A stretch of 64,000 nt of DNA from Alphaproteobacteria bacterium (GCA_020632795.1 JACKEV010000021.1:1-64000); one strand, 5' to 3'; positions 15,071 to 24,498 are shown, numbered from the stretch's first letter. Made by a program: numbers and translations. Notes: generated by a model not told the origin, from the sequence alone.

Positions 15071-17473
15071 ATGCGTTCCAACTCGTGGTTCTCCAAGCTC
15101 TTCCAGGGCAGTGATGAAGAGGCCGCCTGGCGACGGCGGGATGAGCGCCTCAGCGACGCGCTGGGCTACCCCGGCGCGAGCCTGCGCCTGCACCGGGCCG
15201 GGGGCAACCTCGCCACCGAGCCCCGGCTGGTCTGGCAGACCCGGGGCGAGCGGCCCGGCGGGCTGATGGAGCACATCACCGCCACCCGGGAGGTGCTGTT
15301 CTCCGACGTGCTGCTCATCCTGAGCCAGGCGGACTTCCTGCGGGCCACGGCCACCGGCGGGGTGCCCTGGCTGGCCCGACTCCAGAAGATCCTGGACGAG
15401 TCCTACGAGGGCTTGAGCCGCCGCGAGACCTGGCTGCCCGCCAACCGGCGCCTGAACGTCCGCATGGTGCGGGACGGTTCGGGGGACCTGGGGCAGCTCA
15501 AGTTCGGCTTGGAACCCGGAGAGTTCATCACGGGGCTGCTCCCGCAGCTCTACACCGGCCGCACCTCGCGCTCCCAGGAGGCGCTCGTGGTGCACCTCAA
15601 CCTGCCCGGGGTGACCCAGGGCTACCAGCGGGTCGGGCGGCTCTACGACGATCAGGCGGCGTTCACCCTGGGCTCCCACTTCCTGGACAGCTACAGCCAG
15701 CCCGAGCTGCGGGAGCCCTGCCTCTATCGGGTCCTCCGGCGGGAGGACGGCGCGTTCGAGCACCAGCTCCGGGCCGATCTGGAGGGGGACTACCAGCTCG
15801 AGGCCAACCAGGAGGCCGGGGTCTCGGTCCTCACCATCACCCACAAGGGGGCGCCCCTCGCGCACATCGTGCTGGAGGTGGTCAGCGAGGCGCCCTCCCA
15901 GAGGGACTTCGAGGCCGAGGCCCGCCAGCGGGTGCGCCTGTCCTTCGATCTGGCGGGGGCCCTGGAGACCCTCGCCCGGACCAGCGCCCAGCAGGCCGAG
16001 GGCGAAGGCGCCCGGCACCCCAACTCCCAGATCGACATGGTCACGCTCTTCAGCGACCGCGCCATCGTGACCCGCAGCCGCTTCGTGAAGCTGGAGGAGG
16101 GCGCGGCTGAGGTCCGCTTCGAGGGCCTGCTGCCCTGGCTGGAGGGCAAGCACTTCCAGGCCGAGGTCCGGCGGGGCAAGGCCCGGGTGCGGCGGGTCGA
16201 GGCGCTCTCCGGCGCCCAGGTGGAGGCCCGGGAGCGGGCGGTGACCTGGCGCGAGGCCAAGGTCCTGGTCGACGCCATCGAGGAGGCCATCCGCCGCCTC
16301 GCCGACCTGATGCGCCAGAAGGCGGTCCTGGGCCGCACGCTGCTGTCCGGGGACGACGGGGAGCTGGACGTCAGCACGGTCACCGCCGTGCACAACCGCG
16401 TGGAGTACATCCACCGCACCCAGCGCGACCTGGACGCCGCCATCGACCGGGAGGTCGAACGCGCTGCGGCGATGGACGATCAGCTCGCCCCGCTCCTGCG
16501 GTCCCTGGAGCGCCCCGCCCCCGCCGGCCAGACCGCCGTGGTCCACCTGAGCTGCAAGAAGTCCGGCTCCGTGGAGATCGCCCTGAGCTACCCCATCCAG
16601 GAAGCCCGGTGGGCGCCGCGCTACCGGGCCCGGCTGCTGCCGACCTCGGGGATGGTGGAGATCGAGTGCCACGCGGTCATCACCCAGAGCTCCGGGGAGG
16701 AGTGGCAGGACGTGGAGCTGCGCCTCTCCAGCACGCTGGACACCCAGCGCGCCGAGCCACCGCCGCTGAACCGCTGGTCCATCGGCGACGCCGCCGAGCT
16801 GGCCGAGGTGCTGGCCCAGAAGCCCGAGGGCAGCCTGACCGTGGTCCTCGACAGCGACCAGGACACCGATGAGCAGGGCCTCATCGAGATCCCGGACCGC
16901 TGCACCGTCACCAACGAGGGTGAGCAGCGGGTGCTGATCACGGTGCAGACCGCGCCGATCGAGCCCCAGCACATCGCCATCCCGCGGCTCGATCCCCGGG
17001 TCTACCGGCTGGCCCGGGTCGCGGAGTGGGACGGACCCGCGCTGCCCGAGGGCCCGGTGAGCTGCTACGTCGGCGACGCCTACGTGGGCGCGGCGCGGCT
17101 GAGCGCGCTCGCCCCGGGGCAGCCGCTGTCGGTGGGGATGGGGGTGCGCAAGGGGATCCGGGTGCAGCGCGCCCTGGTCACCCGGGAGCGGCTGGCGGAC
17201 CACCCGCAGCCGGGCCGGGTCTCCCACAGCTTCCACTACCGCACCAGCGTCTTCTCCGATCTGGCGAGCCCCATCGCCCTGGAGCTGATCGAGCAGTTCC
17301 CCACCGCGGCCGGGCCCGAGGCGGAGGTGGTGCTCCAACTCGCGACCTCCAACCGCGGCCAGGTGGCCGAGATCGACGACGCTGAGCACACCCTGCGCTG
17401 GTCGCTCTCCCTGGAGGGCAAGGACATGGCGATGGTGGACACGCGCTTCCTGATCACGGTCGGCGCAGATTGA
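15071..17473 (+). CDS. DUF4139 / mucoidy-inhibitor MuiA-family protein with extra N-terminal domain
   Basis: An 800-residue protein, 15 nt behind the TPR gene and third in the kinase operon. From about residue 335 the DUF4140-like start (VTLFSDRAIVTRSRFVKLEE) is followed by a helical coiled-coil stretch and then the DUF4139 domain (SYPIQEARWAPRYRARLLP, CHAVITQSSGEEWQDVELRL). The first 330 residues form an additional region that I do not recognise (ITATREVLFSDVLLILSQAD and onward). No signal peptide is visible, although family members are often exported. The family has no settled biochemical function. Confidence 0.8.
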   Translation: MRSNSWFSKLFQGSDEEAAWRRRDERLSDALGYPGASLRLHRAGGNLATEPRLVWQTRGERPGGLMEHITATREVLFSDVLLILSQADFLRATATGGVPWLARLQKILDESYEGLSRRETWLPANRRLNVRMVRDGSGDLGQLKFGLEPGEFITGLLPQLYTGRTSRSQEALVVHLNLPGVTQGYQRVGRLYDDQAAFTLGSHFLDSYSQPELREPCLYRVLRREDGAFEHQLRADLEGDYQLEANQEAGVSVLTITHKGAPLAHIVLEVVSEAPSQRDFEAEARQRVRLSFDLAGALETLARTSAQQAEGEGARHPNSQIDMVTLFSDRAIVTRSRFVKLEEGAAEVRFEGLLPWLEGKHFQAEVRRGKARVRRVEALSGAQVEARERAVTWREAKVLVDAIEEAIRRLADLMRQKAVLGRTLLSGDDGELDVSTVTAVHNRVEYIHRTQRDLDAAIDREVERAAAMDDQLAPLLRSLERPAPAGQTAVVHLSCKKSGSVEIALSYPIQEARWAPRYRARLLPTSGMVEIECHAVITQSSGEEWQDVELRLSSTLDTQRAEPPPLNRWSIGDAAELAEVLAQKPEGSLTVVLDSDQDTDEQGLIEIPDRCTVTNEGEQRVLITVQTAPIEPQHIAIPRLDPRVYRLARVAEWDGPALPEGPVSCYVGDAYVGAARLSALAPGQPLSVGMGVRKGIRVQRALVTRERLADHPQPGRVSHSFHYRTSVFSDLASPIALELIEQFPTAAGPEAEVVLQLATSNRGQVAEIDDAEHTLRWSLSLEGKDMAMVDTRFLITVGAD

Positions 17474-17558
17474 CTTGCCGATCGGGTCCTTGACGGGTCA
17501 AGATATCTACACACCCTGACCCCTCACCGGACGCGGGGGGACCTATGAGGAGGGCGCC

Positions 17559-18506
17559 ATGCTGCTGCTCCTGCTGGCCTGCGTCGGCAGCTCGGACACC
17601 AAGGACTTCCCCCCGGTCATCTGGGGCGACCCCGAGACCGGCCTCGACGACACCGGCGTGGCGACCGCCGATGACACGGGCGACGACACCGGGGCCGTCG
17701 ACGACACGGGCGACGACACCGGCCCGGTGACCAGCGACGAGGTCTGCTACCCCGGGCCCGCCGAGGACTGGACCGCCTGCCTGCCGGTCATCCCGTGGAG
17801 CGAGGGCTGGGGCGACGACTACGCCTACCCCGAGCCGCTGAACGACTCGCCCCAGTACGCCAGGCCGCTGTACTTCATCGACCTCGCCGAGGCCGACCCC
17901 GACATGGCCCTGGCCCCCAACTTTGTGCTCGACGAGTTCATGCAGGAGTGGAAGGGCCGCTACGGCCTGTTCATGCCCCACGTCGTCGAGACGCTCCAGG
18001 CGATCCGGGACAACATCGGCGGGCCGCTGGTGATCAACTCCGGCTATCGAAACGTGACCTACAACGCCGGGGTCGGCGGCGCGACGTGGTCCCGGCACAT
18101 GTACGGCGACGCCGCCGACATGGCCTCCAGCGTGGCCAGCCTGGATGAGCTGGGCGAGATCTGCGACCTGATGGGGGCCGGCTACATCGGCTATTACGAG
18201 GCCCACATCCACTGCGACTGGCGGGACGACCCCTTGGAGCCCGCGTTCTACGGCGCGCGTCGCTCCAATGTGCTCGCGCCCCGCCCGGCGCTCGGGGCGA
18301 TCCTGCGCTGGGACGGCGAGGCCTGGACCGCGCCCGCCGAGGGCTGGGACGAGGGCGAGCCGCTGCGCGTGTGGACCGCCGAGGATGCGCGGGGCAAAGC
18401 CATCGTCCATGAGACCACGCGGCGCTTCGTGCCGCCCCCTGGGACCGCTCAGGTGCGGGTGGATGTCGGGCACGCGGTGTGGCTCATGGCCCACCAACCT
18501 GATTGA
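17559..18506 (+). CDS. M15-family peptidase lipoprotein (Peptidase_M15_3 / D,D-carboxypeptidase-like)
   Basis: A 315-residue lipoprotein. The signal MLLLLLAC is followed by an Asp/Thr/Gly linker made of repeated DDTG (residues 30-57). The Zn-binding motifs of M15 peptidases are present: SRHMYGDAADM gives His180 and Asp187, and HIH gives the second His at 216/218. The fold marker INSGYRN precedes them. It probably cleaves peptidoglycan stem peptides in the periplasm. GAGGAG lies 6-11 nt before the ATG. About 70 residues after the catalytic domain are unassigned. Confidence 0.85.
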   Translation: MLLLLLACVGSSDTKDFPPVIWGDPETGLDDTGVATADDTGDDTGAVDDTGDDTGPVTSDEVCYPGPAEDWTACLPVIPWSEGWGDDYAYPEPLNDSPQYARPLYFIDLAEADPDMALAPNFVLDEFMQEWKGRYGLFMPHVVETLQAIRDNIGGPLVINSGYRNVTYNAGVGGATWSRHMYGDAADMASSVASLDELGEICDLMGAGYIGYYEAHIHCDWRDDPLEPAFYGARRSNVLAPRPALGAILRWDGEAWTAPAEGWDEGEPLRVWTAEDARGKAIVHETTRRFVPPPGTAQVRVDVGHAVWLMAHQPD

Positions 18507-18610
18507 GCCTTGTACATTTTATTTGTCATACCGCGCGTAGTTGTGATTGGGCCTGTGGCGGGGCAACCTCAAGTACAGACGCTACCCGTACTCCGCCGGA
18601 GGGTTCCAGC

Positions 18611-20944
18611 ATGCGCACCTTCGCCCTGACCACTGCCCTTGCCCTCGTGGGCTGCAAGCCTGCCACCGTCTCGCTCGGCGATGACACGGGGGTGCTCGTC
18701 GATCCCGAGCAGTGCACCTGGTACTACGACGCCGACGAGGACGGCTTCGGCGACGACGACACCCTGACCGAGGGCCTCTGCGAGGACATGCCCGAGGGCA
18801 TGGTCACCGTGGGCGGCGACTGCGACGACCTGATCGCCGCGATCAACCCCGAGGCCGATGAGGTCTGCGACGAGGTCGACAACAACTGCGACGGCGCCGT
18901 GGACGTCGACGCGGTGGACGCGGGCACCTGGTACGTGGACGCCGACGGGGACGGCTACGGCGACGACGCCACCGCGGCGGTGGTCTGCGAGCAGCCCCCC
19001 GACACCATCGCCCTCGGCGGGGACTGCGACGACACCGACACCGCCTGGAACCCCGGCGCGACCGAGGACGACTGCGCCGACCCCAACGACTACAACTGCG
19101 ACGGCTCCACGGGCTACGACGACCTCGACGGCGACGGCTGGGCCGCCTGCGAGGAGTGCGACGACACCGACGCCGCCATCAACCCCGACGCCACCGAGGT
19201 CTGCGACGGCGCCGACAACGACTGCGACGCCCTGATCGACGACGCCGACGACTCCCTGGACGACGCCACCACCACCACCTTCTACGCGGACACCGACGGT
19301 GACGGCTACGGCGACGCCGCCAGCACCGTCCAGGCCTGCGCCGCGCCCGCAGGCACCGTCTCCAACGCCACCGACTGCGACGACGGGCGGGACGACATCA
19401 GCCCCGGCGCCGCAGAGGTCTGCGACGGCGTCGACAACGACTGCGACGGCCTGGCCGACGACGAGGACGGCAGCCTCGACACCACGACCACCTCCACCTG
19501 GTACGCCGACGACGACGCCGACGGCTACGGCGACAGCGCAGGCGGCACCGTGGACGCCTGCGCCGACCCGGGGGGCTACGCCGCCACCGACGACGACTGC
19601 GACGACAGCGACAGCGGGGTGAGCCCGGGTGCCGCCGAGCTGTGCGACGGCGCGGACCAGGACTGCGACGGCGTCGTGGACAACGGCTTCGCCGACACCG
19701 ACAGCGACGGCACGATGGACTGCGTGGACGACTGCCCCGTCTACGCCGACCCCACGCTCTCCAGCAACGGCGACGGCTCCTCCTCCAGCCCCTACATGAG
19801 CGTCAACGACGCCATCTCCCTGCGCGGGGGCTACTGCGACGAGATCCTGCTCTATGCGGGCACCTACGAGGAGACGGTGGACTATGGCGGCGACGACCTG
19901 TCCATCGCCAGCATCGACGGCGCCGAGACCACCATCCTCGACGCCTCCTCCTCCGGCGGCTCGGTGGTCACCTTCACCAGCGGTGAATCCAGCGCGGCGG
20001 TGCTGGAGGGCGTGACCCTGACCGGCGGCACCGGCACGGCCGGCGACGGCTCCCGGGTGACCAACAGCTACTCGATGTCGAGCAACGACACCCACGGCGG
20101 CGGCGTCCTGATCATGAACGCCGACCCCACCATCCGGGACTGCATCATCACCGACAACAGCGTCGACGGCTTCGGCGGCGGGGTGGCGGCCTACGAGTAC
20201 GCCGGGACCTTCGAGGGCAACACCGTGTCCTCCAACCTGGCCGAGTACGACCAGTTCAGCGGCGGCGGCCTCTGGCTGTACAACGCCACGGCCACGGTCA
20301 CCGGCAACACCTTCATCGACAACGAGGCCGGGGGCAGCTCCGGCGACGGCGGCGGGGTGATGGGCGTCTACGGCACCCTGACCGTCAGCCACAACTGGTT
20401 CGAGGCCAACCTCGCGGCCGGCACCGGCGGGGGCGCGCGCTTCTACGACGTCGAGGGCACCTTCTACAACAACGTGATGGCCGACCACGCGGACGACGCG
20501 CTGGCCATGACCGATGGCTCCGCGATGGACGTCATCAACAACACCTTCAACGGCAACGGCCACGGCATCCTGCTGGACAGCAACAGCTACGACTACCCGT
20601 CGGGCGACTACATCAACAACAACATCACCAGCTCGGCCACCTACGGCCTGTACTCCAGCCGCTGGCTGTGCGGCGACATCAGCTTCGAGTACAACAACGT
20701 CTGGGACTCGGGCAGCGACGACTACTCCAGCGGCACGTGCGAGTACTACTTCGACGGCCGCAGCGGCAACACCAGCGAGGACCCGCTCTACAGCGACCCC
20801 CAGAACAACGACCTCAGCCTGCGCAGCAGCTCCGGGGTGAAGAACGCGGGCGCCGACACCTCGGGCTACGGCGTCAGCGACGACTACGACGGCGCGGCGC
20901 GCCCCCAGGGCAGCGGTTACAGCATCGGCGCCTACGAACAATAG
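18611..20944 (+). CDS. Secreted lipoprotein with MopE-type repeats and right-handed beta-helix domain
   Basis: A 777-residue lipoprotein. The start is ATG 18611, with GGAGGG upstream and signal MRTFALTTALALVGC; frames open further upstream have no signal. A DDTG linker leads into about five MopE-like repeats (DCDD..AAINP.A.EVCD.VDNNCDG) alternating with WYVDADGDGYGDD units, then a TSP3-like turn (DTDSDGTMDCVDDCPVYADP). From about residue 390 a parallel beta-helix follows: SVNDAISLRGGYCDEILLYA, GGVLIMNADPTIRDCIITDN and similar coils with stacked Asn/Gly. Such helices often bind or cleave polysaccharide, but no catalytic residues can be named. Confidence 0.85.
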   Translation: MRTFALTTALALVGCKPATVSLGDDTGVLVDPEQCTWYYDADEDGFGDDDTLTEGLCEDMPEGMVTVGGDCDDLIAAINPEADEVCDEVDNNCDGAVDVDAVDAGTWYVDADGDGYGDDATAAVVCEQPPDTIALGGDCDDTDTAWNPGATEDDCADPNDYNCDGSTGYDDLDGDGWAACEECDDTDAAINPDATEVCDGADNDCDALIDDADDSLDDATTTTFYADTDGDGYGDAASTVQACAAPAGTVSNATDCDDGRDDISPGAAEVCDGVDNDCDGLADDEDGSLDTTTTSTWYADDDADGYGDSAGGTVDACADPGGYAATDDDCDDSDSGVSPGAAELCDGADQDCDGVVDNGFADTDSDGTMDCVDDCPVYADPTLSSNGDGSSSSPYMSVNDAISLRGGYCDEILLYAGTYEETVDYGGDDLSIASIDGAETTILDASSSGGSVVTFTSGESSAAVLEGVTLTGGTGTAGDGSRVTNSYSMSSNDTHGGGVLIMNADPTIRDCIITDNSVDGFGGGVAAYEYAGTFEGNTVSSNLAEYDQFSGGGLWLYNATATVTGNTFIDNEAGGSSGDGGGVMGVYGTLTVSHNWFEANLAAGTGGGARFYDVEGTFYNNVMADHADDALAMTDGSAMDVINNTFNGNGHGILLDSNSYDYPSGDYINNNITSSATYGLYSSRWLCGDISFEYNNVWDSGSDDYSSGTCEYYFDGRSGNTSEDPLYSDPQNNDLSLRSSSGVKNAGADTSGYGVSDDYDGAARPQGSGYSIGAYEQ

Positions 20945-20950
20945 GGATCC

Positions 20951-21721
20951 ATGCCCGTCGCCGTCATCCTGGGCAGCGCGTTCAGCCAGGGCCTCGAACA
21001 GGCCGCCGAGCCGGTGGTCTGCCTCACGCCCTTCGGCGAGGTCACCCTGCACCGGGCGGAGCGGGGTTGGGTCCTGTTCCGCCACGGGCTGCCCCACCGC
21101 TGGCTGCCCAACCAGATCCCCTACCGGGCCCAGGCCTGGGCGCTGCACGCGCAGGGGGTCGAGGCCCTGCTCGTCACCAGCTCGGTTGGGGTGCTGAACC
21201 CCTACCTGCCGCTGTTCATGCCGATGCTGGTGTCGGACGTGGTCATGCTCGAGAACCGCCTGCCCGACGGCTCGGCCTGCACGATGTTCCCGACGCCCAC
21301 CGAGGGGCAGGGGCACCTCGTGCTGGAGGAGGGGCTGCTCTCCGGGGCGCTCAAGGCGCAGCTCCGCGCGCTGGCGGACGACGAGGGCGTGCCGCTTCCC
21401 CAGCGCGAGGTCGTCTTCTCCTACGCCCAGGGCCCCCGCACCAAGACTGCCGCCGAGAACGCCCTGCTGGCCCGCCAGGGCATGGAGGTCAACTCCATGA
21501 CCCTCGCCCCGGAGCTGGTCCTGGCCAACGAGCTGGGCATCCCGGCCGCGGCGCTGGTCGTGGGGCACAAGCGCTCGGTCCCCGGCGGGCCGACCCTCAG
21601 CGACGCCGACATCGCCGGCTCCCTGGAGCGCTCCAACGCCGCGATGTCCCGAATCGTGCGGGCGTTCCTGGCGCGCGGCGCGCCGGTGCCCTTCGGGAAC
21701 CGGCTGTACCGCTTCGGCTGA
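20951..21721 (+). CDS. MTAP/PNP-family nucleoside phosphorylase
   Basis: A 256-residue enzyme of the 5'-methylthioadenosine/purine nucleoside phosphorylase family, cytoplasmic. Landmarks are the phosphate- and base-site segment LFRHGLPHRWLPNQIPYRAQ, the ALHAQGVEALLVTSSVGVLN stretch (family: RANIWAL...GV...I..AVGSL) and GMEVNSMTLAPELVLANELG (family: G..VDMTT.PE..LARE.G). N-terminal ILGSAF replaces the more usual IIGGTG. Substrate (MTA, adenosine or another purine nucleoside) cannot be decided from sequence. It begins 6 nt after the beta-helix lipoprotein, an unexpected operon partner. Confidence 0.8.
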   Translation: MPVAVILGSAFSQGLEQAAEPVVCLTPFGEVTLHRAERGWVLFRHGLPHRWLPNQIPYRAQAWALHAQGVEALLVTSSVGVLNPYLPLFMPMLVSDVVMLENRLPDGSACTMFPTPTEGQGHLVLEEGLLSGALKAQLRALADDEGVPLPQREVVFSYAQGPRTKTAAENALLARQGMEVNSMTLAPELVLANELGIPAAALVVGHKRSVPGGPTLSDADIAGSLERSNAAMSRIVRAFLARGAPVPFGNRLYRFG

Positions 21722-21722
21722 C

Positions 21723-22742
21723 TCAGTACGGAATGACCGCGCCGGTCTCGACGACCTCGAAGTCGCCACCGGTCAGCTCCCGCAGGTCGCGCAGGTTGTC
21801 GTCGCTCCAGCGTTCGTCCGGAGCGCCGGAGATGTACCAGTCGCTGCCGTTGTCCGCGACGAACATGCCGTAGGTCTTGAGCGCGTCGCAGATGACCTGG
21901 ACCTCGGAAGAGAAGCCCGAGCAGTCCGTCGCCGCCTTCAGGCGCAGGCGCAGCCCCATCGGGGGGCGGTCCGGGTCGGTGTCGCTGGACGCGGCGTGGG
22001 TGGCGGGGTGGATGTAGCCGCGCTGGGAGCGGGAGACGGTGAAGCGCAGGGCGTGGTCGATGCGCCCGAGGGTCACGACCTCCTCGTAGCGGACCAGGCC
22101 AGGCAGGATCGGCAGCCCGGCGGCGTCGGCGGAGGTCCACCCGTCGGGGCGCAGGTCGTTCGAGGAGAGGTCGAAGATCGCGCCCGAGCCCGCCTCCCAG
22201 GAGCCGTCGGACTGGGGCCAGGCGTCGTACAGCTCGTAGAGCACGCAGTCGTCGGTCTGCACGACGAGGACGTGGCGATCGCCCGAGCCGTTCGGCCCCC
22301 CCTCGATCGGGGCGCCCTCCGGCACCGGGTAGGGGCCCGCGTCGCTCTCGTCGGCGTACATGAAGGACACCGCCACGCCGGGCTGGCTGGCGTCCACGGT
22401 CACGAAGGGGATGCCGTTGGGCGCGCCCTGCCAGGTGGTGCCGAAGTCGGGGTGCAGGCCCGTGCTCCGGCCGATGTTGTTGATGAAGGCGTCGGAGCGG
22501 GCGTGGAGCGGGGCGCCGGAGATGTCGGTGTTCCAGGGGTTGTCGCCGGGGAAGACCGCGCAGCCGCCCAGGTCGGCGTCGCCGGTGCGGCCCTCCCCGG
22601 TGTCGTCGGAGGTGCCGGTGTCGTCGGTGGTGGAGCTGGTGTCGTCGGTGGTGGTGCTGGTGTCGTCGGTCGGCGCGCTGTCGTCGGAGGTGGACTCCTT
22701 GGCGGTGCAGGCGACGAGGACGAGCAGAGGGAGCAGGCGCAT
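21723..22742 (-). CDS. Conserved secreted lipoprotein of unknown function
   Basis: A 339-residue lipoprotein. The signal MRLLPLLVLVAC is followed by a low-complexity Asp/Ser/Thr linker (TDDTS/TDDTG repeats, residues 17-53). The folded part begins at CAVFPGDNPWNTDISGAPLH and includes SFMYADESDAGPYPVPEGAP, GDRHVLVVQTDDCVLYELYD, RPDGWTSADAAGLPILPGLV and DNGSDWYISGAPDERW. From memory, near-identical blocks occur in uncharacterised secreted proteins of actinobacteria and other phyla, so this is a real conserved family without a known activity. Convergent with the phosphorylase gene; the stop codons are 1 nt apart. Confidence 0.8.
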   Translation of the reverse strand: MRLLPLLVLVACTAKESTSDDSAPTDDTSTTTDDTSSTTDDTGTSDDTGEGRTGDADLGGCAVFPGDNPWNTDISGAPLHARSDAFINNIGRSTGLHPDFGTTWQGAPNGIPFVTVDASQPGVAVSFMYADESDAGPYPVPEGAPIEGGPNGSGDRHVLVVQTDDCVLYELYDAWPQSDGSWEAGSGAIFDLSSNDLRPDGWTSADAAGLPILPGLVRYEEVVTLGRIDHALRFTVSRSQRGYIHPATHAASSDTDPDRPPMGLRLRLKAATDCSGFSSEVQVICDALKTYGMFVADNGSDWYISGAPDERWSDDNLRDLRELTGGDFEVVETGAVIPY

Positions 22743-22824
22743 GGCGAACCTCGGGTGGGGGGCACCCTCACGGTACCGCAGAGCTCCGCGAGGCCGATGG
22801 GTTCGATGCTTCAGCGCACCGCCT

Positions 22825-23445
22825 TCAGATCAGCGCCGCCACCATCTCCACGATCTCCTTGGGCGCCCGCGCAGGATTGCCGCAGTCGAAGGGCGGCGCG
22901 GGGTCGTACTCGATGCCGAGCTGGAGGGCCTGCCCCAGCGCGTCCCCGCCGATCCGCGCGGCGAGGGTCAGCGCCATGTCGATGCCGGACGAGACCCCGG
23001 CGGCGGTGACGATCCGGCCCCGCTCGACCACCCGCTCGCGCACCGGCACGGCGCCCAGGGCGGCCAATTCGTCCATGCAGGCCCAGTAGGTGGTGGCCTC
23101 GACGCCGTCCAGCAGCCCGGCGGCGGCCAGCACCAGCGAGCCGGTGCAGACCGAGGTGGTGAAGCGGGTGGTGCGGTGGACGCGCCGCAGCCAGTCCAGG
23201 ATCCGGGGATCCTTCAGCGCGGCGCGGCTGCCGGGGCCGCCGGGCACGAGCACGATGTCGGGGGCGTCGACCTCGGCGATCGGCCGATCGACGGTGAGGG
23301 CCAGCCGGCCGGTGTCGGTGCGGACCGGGCCGACCTCGACCCCGACGAAGTCCAGGGTCGCGCCGGGCAGCCGGCTCAGCACCTCGTAGGGGCCGACGGC
23401 GTCCAGGGCGGTGACGTGCTCGAAGAGCAGGATGGCGACGTGCAT
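22825..23445 (-). CDS. DJ-1/PfpI-family protein (isonitrile hydratase/ThiJ-like)
   Basis: A 206-residue class-I glutamine amidotransferase-like protein. The nucleophile elbow reads TTSVCTGSLVLAAAGLLDG, and the strand LLFEHVTALDAVGPYEVLSR is the family's N-terminal signature. The start ATG (23445) overlaps the stop of the upstream AraC-type gene as TGATG, with GAGGAGA as ribosome-binding site, so the two are translationally coupled. Both products carry a DJ-1 fold, and the pair resembles regulator-enzyme modules for small nitrogenous or carbonyl compounds. Substrate unknown. Confidence 0.88.
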   Translation of the reverse strand: MHVAILLFEHVTALDAVGPYEVLSRLPGATLDFVGVEVGPVRTDTGRLALTVDRPIAEVDAPDIVLVPGGPGSRAALKDPRILDWLRRVHRTTRFTTSVCTGSLVLAAAGLLDGVEATTYWACMDELAALGAVPVRERVVERGRIVTAAGVSSGIDMALTLAARIGGDALGQALQLGIEYDPAPPFDCGNPARAPKEIVEMVAALI

Positions 23446-24428
23446 CAGTTCTCCTCTGTGCGACGGCGGAACCGCTCGCGGTACGCGCCAGGGGTGACGG
23501 CGAGCGCGCCCAGGAAGCTGCGGCGCAGGCTCTCGACGGTGCCGAAGCCGCAGGTGGACGCGATCTCGGCCTGGCTCGCGTCGCTCCGCTCCAGGCGCTG
23601 GCGGGCGGCCTCGAGCCGGATCCGGCGCACGTAGCGGCCGGGGGAGACGCCGAGCTGCTCGCGGAAGCAGCGGGCGAAGTTGCGGGGGCTCATGCCCACC
23701 CGCGCGGCCAGGCGTGCCACGGTCAGGTCCGCGCCGGGGTGCTCCTGGATCCAGGCCTGCAGCTCGCGCAGCGGGGCGCGCTCGGCGGACTGGGCGGCGA
23801 GCTGCACGCTGAACTGGGACTGGCCGCCGGGCCGGCGCACGAACATCACCAGCCAGCGCGCGACCTCCAGGGCCAGCGCGGGGCCGTGGTCCTCCTCCAC
23901 CAGGCTCAGGGCGAGGTCGATCCCCGCGGTGACCCCGGCCGACGTGCGCACCGGGCCGTCGGCGATGAAGATGGGGTCCTCGCGGACCTGGACCGCGGGG
24001 TAGCGCTCGGCGAGGGTGGCGCACCGGGACCAGTGGGTCGTCGCGGCGCGGCCGTCCAGGAGCCCGGCCTCGGCCAGCAGGAAGGCCCCGGTACACACCG
24101 AGCCCACCCGCCGCACCTTCGGCGCCACCGCGCGCAGCCAGTCCACCAGCGCGACCTGCTGGAGCGCGGCGTAGACCCCGGCCCCGCCAGCGACGAGCAG
24201 GGTGTCCGGCGGTGTCTCCACCGCGCACACGGCGGCGTCGGGGGTGACCTGCAGCCCGCTGGAGGTCCGCAGGGGCCCGCCGTCGAGGCTCAGGACCCGC
24301 GTGCGGTAGGCGGGGCCCCGCCCCTGTGCCTCCAGCAGCCGCCGGGAGACGCTGAACACCTCCAGCGGCCCGGCGAAGTCCAGCGTCTGGACCTCGGGAA
24401 AGACGAGCAGGGCGACGTCACGGGTCAT
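23445..24428 (-). CDS. GlxA/FtrA-type AraC transcriptional regulator with DJ-1-like N-terminal domain
   Basis: A 327-residue regulator. The N-terminal DJ-1/PfpI-like domain (DVALLVFPEVQTLDFAGPLE, SVCTGAFLLAEAGLLDG) is followed by a C-terminal AraC domain with two helix-turn-helix motifs (LTVARLAARVGMSPRNFARC and ASQAEIASTCGFGTVESLRR). The start chosen is ATG 24428 (MTRDVALLVFPE); a TTG 9 nt upstream is also possible. First gene of a two-gene operon with the DJ-1 protein. It probably senses a ligand through the DJ-1 domain and activates the operon or a remote target. Confidence 0.9.
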   Translation of the reverse strand: MTRDVALLVFPEVQTLDFAGPLEVFSVSRRLLEAQGRGPAYRTRVLSLDGGPLRTSSGLQVTPDAAVCAVETPPDTLLVAGGAGVYAALQQVALVDWLRAVAPKVRRVGSVCTGAFLLAEAGLLDGRAATTHWSRCATLAERYPAVQVREDPIFIADGPVRTSAGVTAGIDLALSLVEEDHGPALALEVARWLVMFVRRPGGQSQFSVQLAAQSAERAPLRELQAWIQEHPGADLTVARLAARVGMSPRNFARCFREQLGVSPGRYVRRIRLEAARQRLERSDASQAEIASTCGFGTVESLRRSFLGALAVTPGAYRERFRRRTEEN

Positions 24429-24498
24429 GCCCCCCAACGTGCCGCCTCAGGAGGTTGGCAGCAATGACGTTGTGTCCACAGTTCCTGCCAGAGCCCGC

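Noticed and set aside
14120..17389. 1,089-codon minus-strand frame opposite the kinase/TPR/DUF4139 operon
   Set aside because: Antisense shadow of three genes with clear domains and start signals.
17485..17500. TTGACGGGTCAA as a promoter or operator for the M15 peptidase gene
   Set aside because: The palindrome is only 12 bp and no -10 hexamer lies at a suitable distance; too weak to annotate.
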